Shown: piece by piece, positions 36,658 through 45,952 of the stretch
Layout: the number at the start of each line of letters is the position of its first letter
Position numbering within the stretch: the stretch's first letter is position 1
Assembly (NCBI RefSeq): GCF_028610705.1
Contig: NZ_JAQQWT010000015.1
Span: 1 to 64,000 of the forward strand
Direction of reading: 5' to 3'
Origin: Halalkalibacter alkalisediminis
GTDB lineage: Bacteria > Bacillota > Bacilli > Bacillales > Bacillaceae_D
DNA: 64,000 nt
Program-made: the position numbers and the translations under genes
The notes under the pieces: generated by a model
Seen by the model: only the letters and a program-made list of their open reading frames with translations
The model's database searches: none
What the model was told of the DNA's origin: nothing

Positions 36658-37770
36658 GTGATTGATTCATTGCCAACGATAACGCCCTCCTTCGACCCTT
36701 GGGAAGCGTATGAGGATATAAAAAAGTTTGGAAAGCCAACTTTAACCAATATTGAATTTACGACGACTACCTTATGTAATATGCGATGTGAACATTGCGC
36801 AGTTGGGTACACGTTACAGCCAAAAGATCCAGATCCCCTGCCCCTGGATTTACTTATTCAAAGACTTGATGAGATCCCGACTTTGAGTGCTTTTAGCATC
36901 ACAGGAGGGGAACCGATGCTCTCAATAAAATCAGTTAACAATTATGTTGTACCACTTCTGAAATATGCACATGAACGCGGCATTCGTACTCAAATTAACT
37001 CTAATTTAACATTGGATCTAAAACGTTACGAGGAGATTATCCCATATCTTGATGTTCTCCATATTTCACATAACTATGGAAGTGTTAACGATTTTGCTGA
37101 GATTGGTTTCGCTGTGATGGATCGTAAGCCAAGTTTTGAACAAAGAGCGTCTTTATTTCATCGTATGGTAGAAAACGCTAAAGCGTTAACGAGTCAAGGC
37201 GTCCTTGTTTCAGCAGAAACGATGATTAACAAACGGACTCTTCCACATCTAGAACAAATTCATGAACAAATTGTTGAAATGGGTTGTCAACGTCATGAAG
37301 TTCATCCAATGTACCCAAGTGATTTTGCCAGCAACCTCGAAGTTGCTTCATTGGAAGAGATTCGTTCAGGCATCCATCGCTTGTTAGACGTACGAGATCC
37401 AAATGTTTGGATGCTTTTTGGCACTTTACCTTTTTACCCTTGTAGTGACAATGAAGCAGATTTAAGCTTACAAAAAAGGTTATATTCAGAAAAGGATGTA
37501 ACCGTTCGAAACGATCCTGATGGGCGTTCTCGTCTTAATGTAAACATTTTTGATGGGAATATCATAGTAACAGATTTCGGAGACACTCCTCCATTAGGCA
37601 ATATTCAGAACACTACTTTAGTAGACGCCTATTCCACTTGGATGAACTCTAATCTTGCTAAATCACTCAATTGTCATTGCCCATCTGTTCAATGCCTAGG
37701 ACCGAACGTACTAGTAAAAGATGCTTACTATCCTAGTGTTGATTTTACAAAGAAAAAGTCAAACATATGA
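36658..37770 (+). CDS. yfkAB: Radical SAM/CxCxxxxC protein YfkAB
   Basis: A 370-residue radical SAM enzyme. CNMRCEHCAVG is the CxxxCxxC cluster site and ITGGEPMLS the SAM-binding segment; the C-terminal CHCPSVQC is the CxCxxxxC motif that defines the YfkAB family. GTG start 10 bases after AAAGGAG. In B. subtilis yfkA and yfkB sit near yfkD, as here (convergent). Substrate unknown. Confidence 0.92.
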   Translation: MIDSLPTITPSFDPWEAYEDIKKFGKPTLTNIEFTTTTLCNMRCEHCAVGYTLQPKDPDPLPLDLLIQRLDEIPTLSAFSITGGEPMLSIKSVNNYVVPLLKYAHERGIRTQINSNLTLDLKRYEEIIPYLDVLHISHNYGSVNDFAEIGFAVMDRKPSFEQRASLFHRMVENAKALTSQGVLVSAETMINKRTLPHLEQIHEQIVEMGCQRHEVHPMYPSDFASNLEVASLEEIRSGIHRLLDVRDPNVWMLFGTLPFYPCSDNEADLSLQKRLYSEKDVTVRNDPDGRSRLNVNIFDGNIIVTDFGDTPPLGNIQNTTLVDAYSTWMNSNLAKSLNCHCPSVQCLGPNVLVKDAYYPSVDFTKKKSNI

Positions 37771-37836
37771 CGTTAGAGGTTTCAGATAACGGAAGGAATT
37801 AAAGTATCGCGAGTCCCATTAACAAAATAGGTAAAA

Positions 37837-37868
37837 AAACCACTCGGATTTGAATTTCCGAGTGGTTT
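37837..37868. terminator. Bidirectional terminator yfkAB/yfkD
   Basis: AAACCACTCGGA (37837-37848) pairs with TCCGAGTGGTTT (37857-37868), with a run of A on the left and T-rich DNA on the right. Confidence 0.88.
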
Positions 37869-37871
37869 ATA

Positions 37872-38678
37872 TTATTTAGGCTGATTCGCTGCTACAAAGC
37901 TAAAGGATAGATGATCTTGAATAGGAATCCACGCACCAATTCCTTGTTGTGTGACATTTTTCACTTCTAGCTTGCGCTTGCCACCTTTAAAGGTTAAGTA
38001 TACTTCTCCATACGTGACCTTACCTTTTTCGTTTGCCGCTGGAACAAAACTATTTAAATACCCTACTTGCTTAGGAGCAATGTTGTAAGTGTTTCCTTTT
38101 TTTGTCCCTTGGCCAATGACCGTTTCAAATGATAAAGGTAGGTTCGTATGCTCTGTTGCTTTAATCATCATCATTTTTTTCACAGCGTCACTATTTGGAA
38201 TTTTTGCTGTGAGACCACCACTTACTTTCTTTTGTTGCTCTTGGAAGTATGTCAATTTTTGTGGTGAACGCCCTCCACGATTGTCCAAATAATTCGTGTT
38301 TACTTTTTGGTATTCCCAGTTTACTTCTGTTCCATCTGAATCGTATGCTAATGGCCACTCTCCAAGGTAGATTGAAGCACGAAATCCTAGTGCTAACTTT
38401 GAGTCATTAATAGTTGATTCATTTAAAATACGAATTAAGTCAGGATTTTCAATTTTCACATCTGTGCTCTCTAACAATTCTTTTGCTAATTCACTTGGTT
38501 GAAGGTATGGCAAATCCTGTGTTGGATTCGTGTACGTATTTTCTTTTGAAATTTTAACAACAGAGTCTGGTACTGTAAATCCTTTTTTCTCTTCCTTTTT
38601 GACATCATCTTCTGCAAAAATGTGTGCAGATGTTGCTAATAAGAATATCGCAACCAATGCTACGATTATTCGATTCAT
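37872..38678 (-). CDS. yfkD: YfkD family exported protein
   Basis: A 268-residue secreted or cell-surface protein. Signal peptide MNRIIVALVAIFLLATSAHI with a cut after AHIFA. The mature part (DSVVKISKENTYTNPTQDLP, DLIRILNESTINDSKLALGF) matches B. subtilis YfkD. Start ATG 38678 after AAGGAGGT; the longer open frame to 38771 is not used. Role unknown. Confidence 0.9.
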   Translation of the reverse strand: MNRIIVALVAIFLLATSAHIFAEDDVKKEEKKGFTVPDSVVKISKENTYTNPTQDLPYLQPSELAKELLESTDVKIENPDLIRILNESTINDSKLALGFRASIYLGEWPLAYDSDGTEVNWEYQKVNTNYLDNRGGRSPQKLTYFQEQQKKVSGGLTAKIPNSDAVKKMMMIKATEHTNLPLSFETVIGQGTKKGNTYNIAPKQVGYLNSFVPAANEKGKVTYGEVYLTFKGGKRKLEVKNVTQQGIGAWIPIQDHLSFSFVAANQPK

Positions 38679-38839
38679 CTGTATTACCTCCTTAATTATT
38701 CTAGAAGACATATTATTAAGTTTAGTGTGAGCGTTCCGGCAAATATTATCCATCGCTTCCGAAAGCTTCATTTTTCTGGTAACGTAGATATAGTAAAAAA
38801 AGGAGCTTTCTTATTTTCTTTTCACTCTTTTCACTCTTT

Positions 38840-38912
38840 GCACTGAGCGAACAATGCCAGCTCTTAAGCAAAATCTGAGCGTGCTTTTGCTCACATCGTA
38901 TGGAGCCATTGC
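38840..38912. repeat. Structured intergenic element, copy B
   Basis: It shares with copy A (15408-15490) the ordered blocks GCA-TGAGCG, ATGCCA, CTCTTAAGC, TCTGAG-TGCTTT and CATCGT, ending GGAGCCATTGC. It folds with GCACTG/CATTGC outside and TGAGC/GCTCA around a GTGCTTTT loop inside. It ends 40 bp before proC and could be in its 5' leader. Confidence 0.65.
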
Positions 38913-38952
38913 AGAAACATAATATTAGGAACCTTTCCAAAAGGAGGATACC

Positions 38953-39762
38953 ATGCAAAAACCATTACATATTTTATTTATTGGAGCTGGGAGAATGGCT
39001 GAAGCCATCTTTTCTGGAATGCTTCAGAATGAATTAAACGTCAAAATAACTATTTCCAACCACCGTGATCAAGAACGCCTTCACACTCTAGGAATTAAAT
39101 ATCCCGTGCAGACTGTCTCTAATTGGGTAAATATTTTTCCACAAGCAGATGTGATCATTCTTGCATGTCCGCCATCTGTACACGATAAAGTCTTAGATCA
39201 AATGAACCCGATGATTCAATCGCACCAATTTGTGATTACCGTCGCTGCTGGAATTGGCCCAACAAAGTTAGAAGCTGCTTTACCAAAGGGGACAGCAGTC
39301 GCATGGCTGATGCCAAATACCGCTGCAGATGTTAGAAAATCGATGTCTATTTATACATTCGGGCAATATGTGACGAAAGAACAACAAGCGCTTTTTCAGC
39401 AGATCGTTGGGGCTATTGGAACTGCAGAGCAGTTAACGGAACAACAGGTCCACGATTTAACCGCCATTACTGGCAGTGCACCAGCCTTTTTATATCATTT
39501 TGTCGAAGCTCTTGAGCAATCAGCTCTATCCTTTGGAATTACCAAAGAGCAAGCAAGAAAGCTTGTCCTTGAAATGGTGATCGGTAGCGCCGCTATGTTG
39601 GATAAGCATCGTGAGCCTGCTCAGTTACGAGAGCAAGTAACCTCTCCAGGCGGTGCAACAGCGGCAGGACTCGCTACACTTGCCGATAACCAGTTTGTGG
39701 ACATAATTGGTCAAGCTGTTGATGCAACAAATAAAAGAGCGAAACAACAAGGACAAGAGTAA
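38953..39762 (+). CDS. proC: Pyrroline-5-carboxylate reductase family protein
   Basis: A 269-residue P5C reductase: ILFIGAGRMAEAIFSGML, MPNTAADV (PNTP-type motif with Ala in place of Pro), TGSAPAFLYHFVEAL and QVTSPGGATAAGLATL. It makes proline from P5C with NAD(P)H. AAGGAGG precedes the ATG. Bacilli carry several paralogues (ProG/ProH/ProI, ComER); the TSPGGAT motif fits a true P5C reductase, but which paralogue is not decided. Confidence 0.88.
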   Translation: MQKPLHILFIGAGRMAEAIFSGMLQNELNVKITISNHRDQERLHTLGIKYPVQTVSNWVNIFPQADVIILACPPSVHDKVLDQMNPMIQSHQFVITVAAGIGPTKLEAALPKGTAVAWLMPNTAADVRKSMSIYTFGQYVTKEQQALFQQIVGAIGTAEQLTEQQVHDLTAITGSAPAFLYHFVEALEQSALSFGITKEQARKLVLEMVIGSAAMLDKHREPAQLREQVTSPGGATAAGLATLADNQFVDIIGQAVDATNKRAKQQGQE

Positions 39763-39763
39763 C

Positions 39764-39803
39764 AAAAAGCAGCCTGAAGATTGTCTCAGGCTGCTTTTTG
39801 TTA
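39764..39803 (+). terminator. proC terminator
   Basis: AAAAAGCAGCCTGA (39764-39777) pairs with TCAGGCTGCTTTTT (39786-39799). Confidence 0.93.
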
Positions 39804-39815
39804 CTCTTTTTTATT

Positions 39816-40430
39816 TTATTGAATCGCTTTCCAATTAATTCTTTTTTCAATTCGTGGGAAGAAAAATTGAATTAATGGGCCAATTAAAAACGTGACAAGA
39901 ATCGTTCCTATTCCAATAGGACCACCCACTATAAATGCAGCTACTAATGCAATTAGCTCAGCAATCGTTTTGGCCACCATTAACTTAACTCCTAAAACAT
40001 CCCTTATCGCAAACATAAAACCATCTATTGGAATAAGCGCGAATTCAGCTTGCATATATATAGATGCTCCAAAAGCAATAACGACTATAGCTATTAAGAG
40101 AATAATCATTTGCAACATAAATCCACTAAATAACATATCATTAAATACAATAATTAGCCAAAAATCAATGAAATATCCTAGGATGAGAATTGTAAGCAAA
40201 GAATGGACTACCGGCTTAGTTCTAGTTAATAGCGCATTTACACCAATCAAGATAATTCCAACAAATATAACCCAATTCCCAACCGAAAATCGTGTTTGAA
40301 TGGCCAATCCTACATTCAATGCATCCCAGGCACCTGCACCAAGCCCAGCCAAGATGGTCAATGTTACTCCAAAGGAGACAATTAACAACCCCCCGATATA
40401 ACTTAAAGCTCTAATCATAACTGATTTCAT
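39816..40430 (-). CDS. YczE/YyaS-type membrane protein
   Basis: A 204-residue protein with five hydrophobic helices, starting with the family motif YIGGLLIVSFGVTLTILAGL then GAGAWDALNVGL. Related to YitT-type membrane proteins of unknown function. Last gene of a four-gene group with MATE, YitT and OsmC genes. Confidence 0.82.
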   Translation of the reverse strand: MKSVMIRALSYIGGLLIVSFGVTLTILAGLGAGAWDALNVGLAIQTRFSVGNWVIFVGIILIGVNALLTRTKPVVHSLLTILILGYFIDFWLIIVFNDMLFSGFMLQMIILLIAIVVIAFGASIYMQAEFALIPIDGFMFAIRDVLGVKLMVAKTIAELIALVAAFIVGGPIGIGTILVTFLIGPLIQFFFPRIEKRINWKAIQ

Positions 40431-40448
40431 ATAAACATTTCCTCTATT

Positions 40449-41834
40449 CTATTGATCAGTTTCTTTATTTTTTTCTTTATTACCCGTTTTTTCGCCAACA
40501 TCTTCACTAATCTTCCGCCAATTTCCGCGGAAATAATAAACCGAAGCCACTACGCTGCTAATGACGAAACTAAGCCCCATCCCTAAAGCAATGCCACTTT
40601 CACCTAGCCATTTTGAGAAAATAGCAGTTAAAGGATATCTTAATATCCAAAAAGAGATAATGTTAAGGATTAGAATCGGAAACATCGCACCAGCTGCTCT
40701 GGCTATTCCATTTAGAACAAAATTCACCCCTAAAAATGGATAAAAGAAAGCAATTGTTTTAACATAGACGGCCCCAAACTGCACTGTTCCTTCATCTTGT
40801 ACAAATAATCTGATTAGCTGCTCTGCTCCTAAAAAAATGACCGTACTGATTGTAATGGAAACAATGCTTATAAGTATGATTGCCTGTTTGGCAATGTCAT
40901 TTACTCGCTCCCATAGCTGTGCTCCAATATTTTGACCAGCCATACTATTTACGGCAGAACCGAGAGTGAGTGCTGGAAGCATAATTAAACTGTCTAATCG
41001 TTGCGCAGCTCCGAAACCAGCTACAACCTCTTCACCATACCCTGTTACCACGGTCATAATGGCTAATATCCCTGCTGAAATTGTCATCATTGATAATCCG
41101 GCAGGCAGTCCCAGCTTAAACAAAACGATAAAATACCTTCTTTCCGGAAGTCGAGGAATTTGAAACGGTACCTTTGCTTTATAAATTGAATAAAGGAGCC
41201 CATAAAGAAACGCCGTCCCTTGAGAAATAATCGTAGCATAAGCCGCTCCATCAATCCCCCATTGAAATACATGAATAAATAGCGGATCCAATACTGTGTT
41301 AAGTACTACCGCAATGATAATAAAACGAATCGGTGTTTTACTGTCACCTAACGCCCTTAACACGGTTCCAATAAAGTTGTACCCAAATAAAAACAAGATT
41401 CCAATAAAATTAATTTGTAAATAAGATTGAGCAAGCGGCAAGATATCACCGGGAGTCCCCATAAAGCGTAAAATATGACCTGAAAACAAAAAACCAATCA
41501 AACCTAGCAAAAGAGCTAATGTACCTAAAACAAACACAAATGCATTTAGAGAATTTTTTAATCCTTCTTCATCATTGGCTCCTCTTCGTTGACTTAAAAC
41601 CGTCAATGTCGCTCCATTTAAACCAATAATAAAAGAAAGGATGGTGAACACAACTGTTGCTGAGATCGTAATCGCGCCTAACGCACTGGGCCCTAATAAG
41701 TTTCCCACCCAAATCGAATCAATCAATTGATAAGAAGATTGCAGTAAGTTGGTCAGAAAAATCGGCCAAGAAAACAGAATCATCTTTTTCATGATACGGC
41801 CTTCCGTAAAATCTAATTGTTTAGATTGTAACAT
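40449..41834 (-). CDS. MATE family efflux transporter
   Basis: A 461-residue protein with twelve membrane helices in two similar halves (SWPIFLTNLLQSSYQLIDSI and FKLGLPAGLSMMTISAG), the MATE fold. Expected to export cationic drugs or metabolites using Na+ or H+. TGGVSVWG-type loop reads IDSIWVGNLLGPSALGA. Third gene of the group; preceded by GGGAG. Confidence 0.9.
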   Translation of the reverse strand: MLQSKQLDFTEGRIMKKMILFSWPIFLTNLLQSSYQLIDSIWVGNLLGPSALGAITISATVVFTILSFIIGLNGATLTVLSQRRGANDEEGLKNSLNAFVFVLGTLALLLGLIGFLFSGHILRFMGTPGDILPLAQSYLQINFIGILFLFGYNFIGTVLRALGDSKTPIRFIIIAVVLNTVLDPLFIHVFQWGIDGAAYATIISQGTAFLYGLLYSIYKAKVPFQIPRLPERRYFIVLFKLGLPAGLSMMTISAGILAIMTVVTGYGEEVVAGFGAAQRLDSLIMLPALTLGSAVNSMAGQNIGAQLWERVNDIAKQAIILISIVSITISTVIFLGAEQLIRLFVQDEGTVQFGAVYVKTIAFFYPFLGVNFVLNGIARAAGAMFPILILNIISFWILRYPLTAIFSKWLGESGIALGMGLSFVISSVVASVYYFRGNWRKISEDVGEKTGNKEKNKETDQ

Positions 41835-41863
41835 GTTATTCTCCCTCTTTAATCAAACAAAGG

Positions 41864-42481
41864 CTAAGCCGAAACAGCGGTATCTTTCGTTTCATTTTTA
41901 GTTAATGGATAGATTACGACTTGATTAAGAACCTTTGTTGCAACCCATTGTGTAACAACTGCAAATACAAACAAACGCCAATCGATGAAATAAGAAACGA
42001 TTAAGAAAACAAACATATTCATCACAAATAGAGACTTACCAGGCAAAATCCCTTGAACTTGATAAAAGATATGGGCAATGATCGCTAACCCACCTGAAGA
42101 AGCTCCGTTTCGAAAGAGCACCCCAATTCCAAATCCAAACAGACCCGCACCAATTACCATACTCAAATAAATGGGAACGGCAAATGAAATGGGGAATAAT
42201 TGAATCAAGGAGATTGTAAACGAAGTAATCGTTACCGTATAGATCGTCTTAAAACTACTTTTATATCCTATCCACCGTAATGACACTAGGAGGAGAGAAA
42301 GGTTTAAGCCCCAAATCGTGACTGCATGGGGAATATCGAACCATAATTCAGCTAAAATAGCGATACCCGCCGCTCCACCAGATGCGATATTATGAGGGAA
42401 TAAAAACAAAGCCATGGCCGCCCCTTGTAGCACTGCTCCACATGCTAAGGCGACCAGGGATTGTATATCCTTACTATTCAT
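41864..42481 (-). CDS. YitT family membrane protein (DUF161)
   Basis: A 205-residue protein with five to six membrane helices; LFLFPHNIASGGAAGIAIL and GIGVLFRNGASSGGLAII are the duplicated YitT glycine-rich motifs. The C-terminal DUF2179 domain is missing, so it is the short form. Its ATG lies inside the end of the osmC gene (8-bp overlap), indicating translational coupling. Confidence 0.87.
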   Translation of the reverse strand: MNSKDIQSLVALACGAVLQGAAMALFLFPHNIASGGAAGIAILAELWFDIPHAVTIWGLNLSLLLVSLRWIGYKSSFKTIYTVTITSFTISLIQLFPISFAVPIYLSMVIGAGLFGFGIGVLFRNGASSGGLAIIAHIFYQVQGILPGKSLFVMNMFVFLIVSYFIDWRLFVFAVVTQWVATKVLNQVVIYPLTKNETKDTAVSA

Positions 42482-42863
42482 ATTCTACGCGTTCAAACGT
42501 CTCTGTTATACGGATAGAATCTTTAACGGACTGAACAATCGGGCAATTTTTCGTTGCGATTTCTAATGCTTTCGCTATTTTTTCATCAGTTCCGTCTATT
42601 CCAACAAGAACAAAGTGAATATGAATGTCTGTCACTTCATTCACACCTGCCTCATTTCGTTTCACGTTAGCATTTATTTTAATATCCTCGTATTTTATTC
42701 GCTTTTTATCTAACACTTTTCTTAACACGCCACCACTACATACAGCAATGGAAGAAACGAGAAGTTGATATGGCCTAAATCCATAATCGGCATTCCCAGA
42801 CACTTCAAGTGTTCCAAATTCAAATTCTGTTACAAAGCTATTTTCTTTCATTGTAAATTCCAT
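42474..42863 (-). CDS. OsmC family protein
   Basis: A 129-residue OsmC/YhfA-type protein. RPYQLLVSSIAVCSGGVLRK and EIATKNCPIVQSVKDSI hold the two conserved cysteines of organic hydroperoxide reductases. Start ATG 42863 after GGAGGG; the open frame up to 42887 is not needed. First gene of the osmC-yitT-MATE-yczE unit. A peroxidase role is plausible but YhfA-type members are not all proven peroxidases. Confidence 0.85.
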   Translation of the reverse strand: MEFTMKENSFVTEFEFGTLEVSGNADYGFRPYQLLVSSIAVCSGGVLRKVLDKKRIKYEDIKINANVKRNEAGVNEVTDIHIHFVLVGIDGTDEKIAKALEIATKNCPIVQSVKDSIRITETFERVEYE

Positions 42864-43009
42864 TCGTTTCCCTCCTTCAATATACATGTCTTTTATTGTA
42901 ACAGTCTCCTAAGTGAACGTCATGTTCTTTCTCTTAATGACATATGGTATTTTGAGATAGAAGGAGATAAAATAAAAAAGTCGCATTTTAGAAGTGAGGG
43001 AATAATAAT

Positions 43010-44164
43010 ATGGACCGCTTGCGTTTTTGGATATTAGTAAGCATTGTTGCTATAAGTGGCTTTAGCCAAGGTATGCTTCTACCACTTATCTCGATAATCT
43101 TTGAACAAGACGGGGTGTCTGCTACCTTAAATGGTTTAAACGCAACCGCCCTATATATAGGAATTCTAATTATTTCTCCATTCATGGAACCTCCCTTAAG
43201 AAGATATGGGTATAAGCCCATCATTCTAACAGGTGGCTTGATCGTGGTAATCGCATTAGCCTTATTCCCTTTGTGGAAAACGTTTTGGTTTTGGTTCTTC
43301 CTTCGCTTATGCATAGGGATTGGCGATAACGCTCTTCACTTTGGTACTCAAACATGGATTACTTCTTCCACCCCAAAAGAACAGCGTGGACGGAACATAA
43401 GCATTTATGGTTTGTTCTTTGGAATCGGCTTTGCTGCTGGACCTTTAATAACACCCTTAGTTTCGATTAACGAAGCTTTACCGTTTATGATTTCAGCAGG
43501 GCTTTGTTTAGTGGCTTGGTTGTTTTTATTTCTTTTACGTAATGATTTTCCTGAACAAGCATTAGAATTGTCCTCTTTCTGGGACACTGCAAGTCGTTTC
43601 GGTAAAACTCTCAAATATGCTTGGGTGGCTTTGTTACCAGCTTTAGGATACGGATTTTTAGAAGCTTCTCTCAATGGAAGTTTCCCCATTTACGGGTTGA
43701 GAATCGGGCTAGATGTCACTCAGGTATCGATCTTATTAGCATCATTTGCTTTTGGAGGAATCGTTTTTCAACTTCCCCTGGGGATAGTAAGCGATAAATA
43801 TGGAAGGAAAAGAATCTTATCTCTCATTTTGTTCTTCGGAAGCCTATCCTTTTTCATCGCTAGTTTCTTAGAACAAACCATTATTGGATTAACGATTTGC
43901 TTGTTCTTAGCTGGTATGCTTGTTGGGTCCACCTTTTCACTCGGGATCAGTTATATGACCGATTTAACTCCAAAATCTCTTTTACCTACTGGAAATATCC
44001 TTTGTGGCATTGCCTTTAGTTTAGGGAGTTTATTAGGTCCTTACTTAGGTGGAGTCTTTATTCAATTTATTGGTGGGTTGAGCTTTTTTCTCATTATTAG
44101 CACCATGTTATTTGTTGTCTTCCTCGCTGTTACCTCTTTTAAAAAACCTCTTACAAATACATGA
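43010..44164 (+). CDS. MFS transporter (YfkF-like)
   Basis: A 384-residue, 12-helix major facilitator. Motif A-like LPLGIVSDKYGRKRILSL lies between helices 8 and 9, and the first half has GFSQGMLLPLISIIFEQDG. Resembles B. subtilis YfkF and multidrug exporters; substrate unknown. GTGAGGG precedes the ATG. Divergent from osmC. Confidence 0.88.
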   Translation: MDRLRFWILVSIVAISGFSQGMLLPLISIIFEQDGVSATLNGLNATALYIGILIISPFMEPPLRRYGYKPIILTGGLIVVIALALFPLWKTFWFWFFLRLCIGIGDNALHFGTQTWITSSTPKEQRGRNISIYGLFFGIGFAAGPLITPLVSINEALPFMISAGLCLVAWLFLFLLRNDFPEQALELSSFWDTASRFGKTLKYAWVALLPALGYGFLEASLNGSFPIYGLRIGLDVTQVSILLASFAFGGIVFQLPLGIVSDKYGRKRILSLILFFGSLSFFIASFLEQTIIGLTICLFLAGMLVGSTFSLGISYMTDLTPKSLLPTGNILCGIAFSLGSLLGPYLGGVFIQFIGGLSFFLIISTMLFVVFLAVTSFKKPLTNT

Positions 44165-44167
44165 CAG

Positions 44168-44195
44168 AAAGCATCGACTTATATCGATGCTTTTT
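44168..44195 (+). terminator. MFS gene terminator
   Basis: AAAGCATCGA (44168-44177), loop CTTATA, TCGATGCTTT (44184-44193) and more T. Confidence 0.92.
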
Positions 44196-44240
44196 GAGTA
44201 TTCAAAAGAACAGCTTTCTTGCAACGAGGAATGACCATTT

Positions 44241-44292
44241 GAAGCAGCGCAATGCCACTTTTATCTCCACTTTCATTAGGCATTGCCCCTTC
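44241..44292. repeat. Structured intergenic element, possible copy C
   Basis: GCAATGCC (44249-44256) pairs with GGCATTGC (44279-44286), with an outer GAAG/CTTC pair. The right end CATTGCCCCTTCTT is close to the right end of copy A (CATTGCCACTTCTT). The middle is not conserved. It lies in a 308-bp gene-free stretch between two terminators. Confidence 0.35.
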
Positions 44293-44423
44293 TTAATTAG
44301 TTACATTTGCTCTGAACATCATGGAGTTTGGCCTGCTAGTAGTATATAATCCAAAGAGTCGCATAAATCTTTCCCTCTCGTAAATCCAAAAATCGAAAAA
44401 ATGAAAATAGAGTAACATAATAA

Positions 44424-44462
44424 AGAGACTCAAAAGGTAATTTACGCTCTTTTTGAGTCTCT
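44424..44462 (-). terminator. Terminator of the coiled-coil membrane protein gene
   Basis: AGAGACTCAAAA (44424-44435) pairs with TTTTGAGTCTCT (44451-44462); on the minus strand TTATTATG follows, 10 bp past the stop. Confidence 0.75.
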
Positions 44463-44472
44463 ACACCAAGCA

Positions 44473-44847
44473 TTATCTAAAAGGATTTGTATCTCCACTA
44501 TGTAAACTCTTCTTTAAATTCTTCATTTCATCCGCTGCTTCTTTTGTTGCTTTAACAATTTCTTCGGAGCTTTCTTTCAAATGTGAGGCAGTCTCACTAA
44601 TCTTTTTTACATCATTTGTGATATCTCGAACTACAGTAGAAACGTCGGTTACAGTCGTTCTTACTTGTTCAAAGACTTGTTCGCGGTTATCTCTAATGAA
44701 CTCAATCGTATTTTCAGTTGTTTCTTTTGCCTGTTTTAGCTCAGCTAAAATTCTAGTTCTCCATTCCCTCTTAGCTAGTATAACTGAAACAAGTAGTAAT
44801 CCAAAAATCCAGACTAACTTTAATGAGTTGCTTTTTTTCTTGTCCAA
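44473..44847 (-). CDS. Membrane-anchored coiled-coil protein (YtxH/DUF948-like)
   Basis: A 124-residue protein with one N-terminal membrane helix (about 9-24) and a long charged heptad-rich coiled coil (residues 30-115, e.g. TVVRDITNDVKKISETASHL). Similar to YtxH- or DUF948-type general stress proteins. Function unknown. GAGGAGGG precedes the ATG. Confidence 0.78.
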   Translation of the reverse strand: MDKKKSNSLKLVWIFGLLLVSVILAKREWRTRILAELKQAKETTENTIEFIRDNREQVFEQVRTTVTDVSTVVRDITNDVKKISETASHLKESSEEIVKATKEAADEMKNLKKSLHSGDTNPFR

Positions 44848-44942
44848 CAGAGTCCCTCCTCTTATTTATCTTCTAACTCTTATTCTAGCAAGAAAAGTCA
44901 GAAAAAGAAAAGGTCTAACCAGATCTATTTTTGAATGATTAC

Positions 44943-45908
44943 TCATTCAATTTTATGATATAAATAAATCCCTTCTATCTCTGTGACTATTAGATCACTC
45001 TGCTCTACTAATAAATCTAAATGCCCTAAAGTCTCAGAAAAAGTTAAATCGGGTTGTTTAAGATGTTTCTCCTTAAATAGCTGATAGCTAATTTCGTTCG
45101 CACTCAAACGTTTATTACCTAATAAATTCTTAATGACATTGGCCCGAGTAAGATGGCCTTCTAGACGCTGATCAATTAGGTCATTAACGTTCATAATTAT
45201 TTCCCCATGGCCAGGCATTAATAATTGTAAATTTAAATCCTGGACGAGCTGTAAGGATTTTCGATATTGAATAAGTGTTTTGGGCCTCTCTTGCCCACCA
45301 TCCATCGGGGCTTCTAATAAGGCATTTGAAGAGATTGATCCTAGAAGCACATCAGCTCCAATAGCAGTATGATCCTTTGTTCGCACAATCATAATATGAT
45401 TCTGCGCATGACCTGGAACTTCTAATACACGCCAACCTTTTAGGCCAGGAACTTCATCTCCATGACTTACAATCACATCCAAGTCTGTCTTCTCAATAAA
45501 ACTCATATATGCTTGACTAGACTTGGAAACCTTTTCAATATTTGATTGTGAAAAGCCATGAGCATGATAAAACTCTTCAAAAAACGATTTGTATCTTTTA
45601 AAAAATTGATCCTCTTTCCTTAACCAGGGGCGTAAATATCGATGTCCTATTAATACAGCTGATTTAAAAAGTCCCGCAAGCCCGACATGATCTGGATGAT
45701 GATGTGTTAGGATAACTTGTTCGATATCCTCCAGTTTATAACCGAGAATATCTAATTGACTGATTAGTGATGCTTTTCCTTCTAGTGTTAAAGGGCCCGT
45801 ATCTACGAGTGTTAACGTATCACTACAAATTAAATAAACGTGAACAGGTCCTACCAGAAATGGAGTGGGAATGGTAAGTTGATGAATCGTTTCCGATTGA
45901 ACGGTCAT
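44943..45908 (-). CDS. Metallo-beta-lactamase-fold hydrolase
   Basis: A 321-residue MBL-fold protein. TLVDTGP, VILTHHHPDHVGLAG (HxHxDH zinc site), VPGHAQNH, AIGADVLL and MPGHGEII are all in order, so a two-metal hydrolase is expected; the last 80 residues form a helical domain as in RNase-Z-like/LACTB2 hydrolases. Start ATG 45908 after GAGGAG at ten bases. Confidence 0.9.
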   Translation of the reverse strand: MTVQSETIHQLTIPTPFLVGPVHVYLICSDTLTLVDTGPLTLEGKASLISQLDILGYKLEDIEQVILTHHHPDHVGLAGLFKSAVLIGHRYLRPWLRKEDQFFKRYKSFFEEFYHAHGFSQSNIEKVSKSSQAYMSFIEKTDLDVIVSHGDEVPGLKGWRVLEVPGHAQNHIMIVRTKDHTAIGADVLLGSISSNALLEAPMDGGQERPKTLIQYRKSLQLVQDLNLQLLMPGHGEIIMNVNDLIDQRLEGHLTRANVIKNLLGNKRLSANEISYQLFKEKHLKQPDLTFSETLGHLDLLVEQSDLIVTEIEGIYLYHKIE

Positions 45909-45952
45909 AAGAATAGCACTCCTCTTTTTAATATTTATCTGCACAACCAAAA

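Noticed and set aside
38746-38958. 70-codon minus frame over element B
   Set aside because: It has no ribosome site, crosses the structured element and overlaps the yfkD upstream region; composition is not protein-like.
39892-40299. 135-codon plus-strand frame
   Set aside because: Antisense of the YczE-type gene, Ile/Asn/Thr-rich composition expected from an opposite-strand shadow of a membrane gene.
44453-44938. 161-codon plus-strand frame rich in Ser and Phe
   Set aside because: It is antisense to the coiled-coil protein gene and has no ribosome site.
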